A DNA stretch of 25,726 nucleotides, taken from NCBI GenBank assembly GCA_002189035.1, contig NEEC01000097.1, positions 1 through 25,726 of the forward strand, read 5' to 3'. This DNA is from Utricularia gibba. Its lineage: Eukaryota; Streptophyta; Magnoliopsida; Lamiales; Lentibulariaceae. The position numbers were made by a program, and so were the translations under genes. Below the pieces are notes generated by a model. The model did no database searches. It saw only the letters and a list, made by a program, of their open reading frames with translations, and was not told the origin of the DNA. This document shows positions 24,447-25,726 of the stretch, in pieces. The stretch's first letter is position 1. Every line of letters begins with the position of its first letter.

Positions 24447-25480
24447 GCAGCCACCAAGAAAGGACACCTAAGACACTTTTCGTTGTGGCTTGTTTTTAAT
24501 ATGTCCACAGTTATCGGACAAACGTAACTCCAAATTATAATACTTGGAGCTCGAAAAGGGCTTCCCAACAGTGTGCTATGAAGAGCAAGGATCTGCATGT
24601 TATGCAAGAGGTGCTTCGCGGACCAGGATGTGCGACGTAGTCATTTCATTGCGCATCATCATTCGGGGTGCATCCTAAAAACACACGTGCACGGGATTCA
24701 TTAAAAATAAATATTTACGCATATCCAGAGTGTATAACAGTGTTGGGATAAGTGATGCCACGAAATTCATGATGTAGCATGTGACTTTTTTCCAACTTGA
24801 TCGCATAGTAGATGAATTCTGACACCATATGTTGATGCATTTAGTTGCTATGATACTTCTGATTCTTGATGCACCATTCCCGTATACCATGTCTCTAGTG
24901 GCTATTTGATTCTTTTGCCTTGTATGTTGTTCGCATCAATTTCGAGAACATGAAGCACATTATTAAATGCAGTCACCACGGAATGCCACGTGAGACACCT
25001 TTCGTTGTGGCCCTTTTTTAATATGTCCACAGTTATCGGACAAACGTAACTCCAAATTATAATACTTGGAGCTCGAAAAGGGCTTCCCAACAGTGTGCTA
25101 TGAAGAGCAAGGATCTGCATGTTATGCAAGAGGTGCTTCGCGGACCAGGATGTGCGACGTAGTCATTTCATTGCGCATCACATTCGGGAAAAAATCACAC
25201 GTGCACGGATTAAAAATAAATATTTACGCATATCCAGAGTATAACATATAAGTGATGCCACGAAATTCATGATGTAACATGTGACTTTTTTCCATCTTGA
25301 TCGCATATCCGATGAAGTTTGACACCATATGTTTTGGCTGTTGATTGATTCAATAGTTGCTATGATACTTCTGATTCTTGATGCACCATTCCCATACACC
25401 ATGTCTCTAGTGGCTATTTGATTCTTTTGCCGTGTATCCCATTTGCATCAATGTCGAGAACGAGAAGCACATTCTTAGAC
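24447..25480. repeat. HOR unit 24 (1034 bp), shortest B monomer
   Basis: A (24447-24968) lost one T in 'aaaaacacac' near 24680. B (24969-25480) is 512 bp. It has A-type 'gtgcttcg', loses the 'gatgcagcc' stretch so that 'cattcggg' runs straight into the A-run near 25185, loses several bases in 'cacggattaaaa' and in 'gagtataacatataag' near 25240, and one T in 'attcaatag'. The losses cluster at about 25175-25250. Confidence 0.9.
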
Positions 25481-25726
25481 GCAGCACCAAGAAAGGACAC
25501 CTAAGACACTTTTCGTTGTGGCTTGTTTTAATATGTCCACAGTTATCGGACAAACGTAACTCCAAATTATAATACTTGGAGCTCGAAAAGGGCTTCCCAA
25601 CAGTGTGCTATGAAGAGCAAGGATCTGCATGTTATGCAAGAGGTGCTTCGCGGACCAGGATGTGCGACGTAGTCATTTCATTGCGCATCATCATTCGGGG
25701 TGCATCCTAAAAATCACACGTGCACG
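25481..25726. repeat. HOR unit 25, partial A monomer (246 bp)
   Basis: This matches monomer A from position 1 to about 248. It has one C lost in 'gcagcacc' and one T lost before 'aatatg' near 25528. It is cut by the window end, not by a biological boundary. Confidence 0.93.

Larger units (their letters stand above)
1..25726. repeat. Satellite DNA array, 1059-bp dimeric higher-order repeat
   Basis: The window is a continuous head-to-tail tandem array with 24 complete units and one partial unit. Each unit is an A monomer (usually 523 bp) followed by a B monomer (usually 536 bp), all in the same orientation. I placed units by the recurring 'gcagccacc' landmark of A and 'gcagtcaccac' of B. Spacing between A landmarks is 1051-1059 bp except 1183 bp across unit 22, and 1046 and 1034 bp for units 23 and 24. 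No unique sequence, transposon or inversion of orientation interrupts it, and neither array edge is in the window. Long-period, homogenised, HOR-organised satellite is typical of eukaryotic heterochromatin. Whether this one is centromeric, subtelomeric or knob-like cannot be told from sequence alone. I do not recognise the family. Confidence 0.97.

Noticed and set aside
1-25726. CRISPR array
   Set aside because: The period is over 500 bp, the 'spacers' would be repeats themselves, and there are no short repeat/variable spacer alternations or cas genes.
1-25726. rDNA intergenic spacer subrepeats or 5S rDNA tandem
   Set aside because: No 5S gene with its A- and C-box-like internal promoter and no recognisable 18S/25S ends are seen in the unit; every base of the 1059-bp unit is accounted for by the two related monomers.
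1-25726. Tandem LTR retrotransposon or Helitron-derived repeat
   Set aside because: No primer-binding site, polypurine tract, conserved LTR termini, or reverse transcriptase, integrase or Rep/helicase coding remnants are seen in any frame.

Overview
The whole window is one uninterrupted tandem satellite DNA array. I see no protein-coding gene, RNA gene, transposon, CRISPR array or single-copy flank. The repeat is a two-monomer higher-order repeat (HOR). Type A (523 bp) and type B (536 bp) are related at roughly 91% identity and alternate head-to-tail, giving a 1059-bp unit. Phasing each unit at the conserved 'gcagccacc' of monomer A gives 24 complete units and a 246-bp partial unit. They start at 1, 1057, 2108, 3165, 4223, 5281, 6339, 7397, 8456, 9512, 10571, 11628, 12687, 13746, 14805, 15864, 16923, 17982, 19041, 20100, 21159, 22218, 23401, 24447 and 25481. 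Long-period satellite of this kind points to eukaryotic heterochromatin (centromeric, pericentromeric, subtelomeric or knob-like). A plant seems most plausible to me, but no sequence element proves it and I do not recognise the satellite family.

Layout. Units 1-11 (1-11627) are 1051-1059 bp long and differ from each other mainly by single-base losses in short homopolymer runs, plus a few substitutions. Units 12-21 (11628-22217) are ten consecutive units of exactly 1059 bp that read as identical by eye. Unit 22 (22218-23400) has a normal A monomer, but its B monomer is scrambled between about 22954 and 23371 and carries 124 extra bases. Units 23-24 (23401-25480) have shortened B monomers with A-type variants. 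The array runs off both ends of the window.

Within the unit, A and B share a block of about 166 bp (monomer positions 47-212) with a single difference, while the rest diverges much more. The block contains a perfect inverted repeat (CTCCAA, 10-nt AT-rich loop, TTGGAG). Type B differs from A by a net 13-bp insertion that creates a second small dyad. Weak internal similarity suggests each ~530-bp monomer may itself descend from three ~175-bp elements, so the 1059-bp HOR may be an old hexamer of about 176.5 bp.

The many short open frames (61-98 codons on both strands) are copies of the same few frames repeated with the satellite. The A/B comparison shows mostly amino-acid-changing differences and gives no sign of coding selection. 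Nothing here works as a gene set. Any function would be structural, for example chromatin, a centromere or satellite transcripts.
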